Source of the DNA: Trachipleistophora hominis
Taxonomy: Eukaryota; Microsporidia; Pleistophoridae
Assembly: GCA_000316135.1 (NCBI GenBank)
Contig: JH993857.1
Coordinates: 50,236-83,396 of the forward strand
Reading direction: 5' to 3'
Length of the DNA: 33,161 nucleotides
The notes under the pieces are model-generated. The model searched no databases and was not told the origin of the DNA. It worked only from the letters and a program-made list of their open reading frames with translations. Shown in pieces: positions 30,434 through 33,161 of the stretch. The translations under genes were made by a program, and so were the position numbers. Every line of letters starts with the position of its first letter. Position 1 is the first letter of the stretch.

Positions 30434-30466
30434 TTGAACGTTAATTTCGTTCCTTCTTGTTAAACC

Positions 30467-30495
30467 AAAATTTTTAAAAAAATTTAACCCTCAGA
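30467..30495 (+). promoter_or_regulatory. AAAATTTT plus CCC start-site signal of RPL10
   Basis: AAAATTTTTAAAAAAATTTA is followed by ACCCTCAGA and the ATG at 30496. The CCC is six bases from the start. Confidence 0.65.
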
Positions 30496-31149
30496 ATGGG
30501 ACGACGACCAGGAAGATGCTACCGGTACCAGAAGAATCGGGGATATATCAAGTCTAAGTACTGCAGGGGTGTGCCTGATCCTAAGATAAGGATACACGAC
30601 ATCGGTAAGAAAGGAGCACATGCCGATGAGTTCCCGTGTATGATCTACCTTAAATCGTTGGTCAAGGAGCAGATAAGCTCTGAAGCACTGGAGACAGCCC
30701 GTGTAACAGCGAACAAGTACATGTTTGGTGCGGCAGGAAAGGACGGCTACCACTACCGCGTGCTGGTGCATCCGTATAACGTGCTGCGGATCAACAAAAT
30801 GCTGAGCTGTGCAGGTGCTGACAGGCTGCAGACCGGAATGCGGGGAGCGTTCGGCAAGCCGTACGGGTTGTGTGCGCGTGTTAGTATGAATCAGAGAGTG
30901 CTGGCCATCAGGACCAAGCCTGCGTTTGTTAAGCATGCCGTTGAGGCGCTGAGGAGAGCGAAGTACAAGTTCCCGGGTAACTACGAGGTTGTTGTGAGCA
31001 ACGAGCACGGATTCACCGGCATTCAGAAGGACGTGTACGAAGACCTTAAGGATAAGAAATTGCTGATGAACAGGGGAGACCACGTCAGCATAATAAAGGA
31101 GAAGGGGAGCATCGCACATTTCCTAAAAATGAAGGAACGTGCCATTTAA
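30496..31149 (+). CDS. RPL10: Large-subunit ribosomal protein uL16 (RPL10)
   Basis: A 217-residue full-length uL16 of the 60S subunit, positioned near the peptidyl transferase centre and loaded late in subunit maturation. Colinear with the eukaryotic family: [85 protein letters not shown], the diagnostic [38 protein letters not shown] and the divergent C-terminus. G+C is near half, as in RPS5. The opposite-strand frame of similar length (30484-31119) is its shadow. The start is fixed by the conserved MGRRP and the adjacent CCC signal. Identification is secure. Confidence 0.96.
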   Translation: MGRRPGRCYRYQKNRGYIKSKYCRGVPDPKIRIHDIGKKGAHADEFPCMIYLKSLVKEQISSEALETARVTANKYMFGAAGKDGYHYRVLVHPYNVLRINKMLSCAGADRLQTGMRGAFGKPYGLCARVSMNQRVLAIRTKPAFVKHAVEALRRAKYKFPGNYEVVVSNEHGFTGIQKDVYEDLKDKKLLMNRGDHVSIIKEKGSIAHFLKMKERAI

Positions 31150-32033
31150 TAAAGTTTGCTTTGACGAGTCATTCTGATGTACACCACCGTTTTTCTCCCT
31201 GGTGCAGTAATTTCGTATTTTCTACGCCTTTGTTGATCGTACAGCCGTTCACCCGCGTGTTCAATCGTACGGATAACAGAGCGCATTTAAATTATCGTTC
31301 ACGGGAATGAACAGTTCGGCACGAGGTATCAAAATCAGGCACTTTGCCCTTTAATCTTTTCACCTAACAATTTCATTTTAAGAATATTCTACGATGTAAT
31401 TCTTTACACACCGTTAATCGTGTTAATGAATGAGGAAATGCTGCCCTGATAAGAGAATATTCTGTGGTGTATCGTTACACACCGTTGCAGGTTAAACTCT
31501 AAGATCAAAGTGATTGTTTATCCCAGATGATCATTCTTCACAATAACATTCTTATTCTTCTTTTATTATTATCTCATCGTGTCAACGTTAAATGTAAGAC
31601 TTGTCCTGTCGTAAAGGATCAATCCTCAGTTAATATAACACTAAATGAAATATTCTCCTTAAGTAAATTACACGCATTCATCCAAGAAGATCTAATTTAC
31701 TAATTAGAAGAGAATAATAAAAATGTTATCATACGTAGAGCACTACGTTAAAGTAACACTTTAAATACCATCATTTTATTTATAATTATACCATAAATAT
31801 CCTTTTCTTAACTCTTATTATTACCTAAGGTTGTTCCTTTAAGTATAAAATAGAATTAACACCGTTAATTACGGCAGTACAATTAATTTAAAATTTCTTG
31901 TACCACTGCGATACATAACGTATGATTTAACGATTGTTAAAATCTTTTTTTAGCATCCTCAGATTAACTCACCATAGTTATGATGAGCTGTTCTTTTAAC
32001 ACTTTTATAGCACTTAATGCCATTGCTTGGTCG
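31150..32033. other. A+T-rich spacer with one direct repeat pair
   Basis: AGAATATTCTACGATGTAAT then ACACACCGTT (31381-31413) recurs in diverged form at 31454-31486. No gene is seen. Confidence 0.5.
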
Positions 32034-32280
32034 TTAAGTCTTTCTCTATAGTCTTACGTATGATCACAGTCTCTCTAACCCTACGTATGATCACTAACCC
32101 TAGCAATGAGAGTACGTATGATCACTAACCCTCTAACCCTCTAACCGATGTTTTTTCTCTGACCCTCTAACCCAGTCTCTCTAACCCTATGATCACAGTC
32201 TCTCTAACCCATCACTATCTCTCTAACCTCTAACCTCCTAACCCTAGTCATGAGAATAACCCTCAATAATGAAAACCCTC
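32034..32280. repeat. Degenerate telomere-like CTAACCC tract
   Basis: More than ten units of the type CTCTAACCC or CTAACCCT are interspersed with three copies of TACGTATGATCAC (about 32055-32130) and GTCTCTCTAACCC units. Read on the minus strand the unit is GGGTTAGAG, close to TTAGG/TTAGGG telomere repeats. It is internal and degenerate, lying between RPL10 and the aminopeptidase gene. Confidence 0.7.
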
Positions 32281-32490
32281 TAATTAAAAATCGTTGATCA
32301 TACGATGCATTGATCGTTATACTCATCTTAATACGATGATTATTCCTCATAAATACAAATAAAGACGTAGAAAGGCGTAGAATACGGCAGTCGTAACTAA
32401 AAACGTTTTCATAAAAAAATCGGTGATAGTACGGCCCTGTCCTACCACGTAAAATAAAAAAGAAAAGCGTAACAACGAAGAAAATACGAT

Positions 32491-33161
32491 TTACTCATTC
32501 CTTCTGAAATCGATTCGATATTGCGCCTTTTCAAGTGCACGTGCGTACGCCTGTGAGAAGTTTGTCATGTCGTAGGTTGTCATAGAACGCTGCAGAAGAG
32601 TGACATCGCGTGCCCAGCCCACCACCTGCTCAACAACGTACATCATAAGATTATCGTTCAACGCCTGTCTGATCGCCTCAAAGTTCTCCACAAAGTACGT
32701 GATGTAGTGCTCCTTGAAATTAAGATTGTTCATCAGCGATGCTGACAGGTGTATCTTATCCTGTGCCTTGATAGTCTTAGACACCATCAGCTGCACGACC
32801 CGGCTGTACACCTCCAGGCTGGTCGTCCTTCCTATCGCAACCAGCACCTTCGTGCGGATCTCGGCCGTTGATTTTTTGTAGAGATCGATGAAATAATCAA
32901 GATCGTTGTTTGCCATCATTTTCTGCGTGTAGTACGAGAGCAGGTACATGGGATGAATGTCATCGCCAATTTTAACATCAATGCCGTGGTTTACCGCAAT
33001 CCCTAGAAGAGAGGCACGCAGTGACATTTGGTTCATATCAACCTCCTCCTTAAGATCAAAGTTGAGACGGTGTTTCACGAGATTCTGCAGAATATCGATG
33101 ATATTTCGGTTGTCGTCGTAGAAAATGTGTTTCATCTCACACAGGAAGGACGTGATGGAAG
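32491..33161 (-). CDS. M1-family aminopeptidase, C-terminal (ERAP1-like) part, cut by window edge
   Basis: The frame is open from the stop at 32491 to the right edge; the ATG at 33135 is internal, since the codons above it (SITSFLCEM) continue the frame. About 223 residues are visible. They match the helical-repeat C-terminal domain of M1 zinc aminopeptidases of the puromycin-sensitive/glutamyl type: LRASLLGIAVNHG, then DLYKKSTAEIRTKVLVAIGR, YSRVVQLMVS, IKAQDKIHLSASLMNN, and the final SQAYARALEKAQYRIDFR. The catalytic GAMEN and HExxH motifs would lie upstream, outside the window. The domain lines the substrate chamber. The 3' end lies about 210 bases from the CTAACCC tract. Confidence 0.8.
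   Translation of the reverse strand, partial: SITSFLCEMKHIFYDDNRNIIDILQNLVKHRLNFDLKEEVDMNQMSLRASLLGIAVNHGIDVKIGDDIHPMYLLSYYTQKMMANNDLDYFIDLYKKSTAEIRTKVLVAIGRTTSLEVYSRVVQLMVSKTIKAQDKIHLSASLMNNLNFKEHYITYFVENFEAIRQALNDNLMMYVVEQVVGWARDVTLLQRSMTTYDMTNFSQAYARALEKAQYRIDFRRNE

Noticed and set aside
30484..31119. A 211-codon minus-strand frame opposite RPL10
   Set aside because: It is a composition shadow of the conserved RPL10 frame; its own translation has no recognisable domain.
32034..32280. CRISPR-like array
   Set aside because: The repeats are short, irregular and without uniform spacers; telomere-like simple repeats fit better, and the organism is a eukaryote.

Overview
The window looks like nuclear DNA of a microsporidian with a large, AT-rich, gene-poor genome. 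The evidence is as follows. Short, mostly intronless genes are separated by kilobases of A+T-rich DNA. Three ribosomal proteins of eukaryotic type are recognisable (uL16/RPL10, uS7/RPS5, uS14/RPS29). Most recognisable start codons have a CCC or GGG triplet just upstream, and the ribosomal protein genes also carry an AAAATTTT-like block; both are signals described for microsporidia. The species cannot be named from the sequence.

Left part (1-9 kb): the tail of a membrane protein runs in from the left edge. A long eroded coding relic follows (about 0.9-2.66 kb). Next is an unmistakable NF-YA/HAP2 CCAAT-binding subunit (2796-3523) whose frame breaks in a G-tract. A small secreted or type I membrane protein lies at 7636-8022 (-). 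The rest is A+T-rich spacer.

Middle (9-23 kb): a heavily decayed gene on the minus strand (about 10.27-10.87 kb), a DPH4-like J-domain/CSL zinc-finger protein (11745-12062) with HPI in place of HPD, a tiny Cys-rich ORF (12785-12958), another coding relic, a polytopic membrane protein (13801-14699, -) whose true N-terminus is in another frame, a broken signal-peptide gene (16449-16690), a single-pass membrane protein (17502-17852), and a 491-residue protein of unknown function (20548-22023).

Right part (23-33 kb), denser: RPS29 (-), a GC-rich hairpin-packed locus directly upstream of it, a possible broken gene, RPS5 (-), an ORC4-like protein (+), a 79-residue charged protein (+), RPL10 (+), a degenerate telomere-like CTAACCC tract, and the C-terminal part of an M1-family aminopeptidase (-) running off the right edge. 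The aminopeptidase, the ribosomal proteins, ORC4-like, NF-YA and DPH4-like are housekeeping functions; there is no operon or obvious shared pathway.

Two themes deserve attention. First, a dispersed repeat family with about ten copies, most of them in 23.9-30.4 kb, whose longest copy adjoins the structured locus at 23.59-24.04 kb. Second, reading frames of otherwise good genes break at several places, two or three of them beside homopolymers, which may be assembly error, true decay or unrecognised introns. No tRNA, rRNA or CRISPR was found. No single clearly new biological system can be claimed; the structured GC-rich locus is the best candidate for something undescribed.
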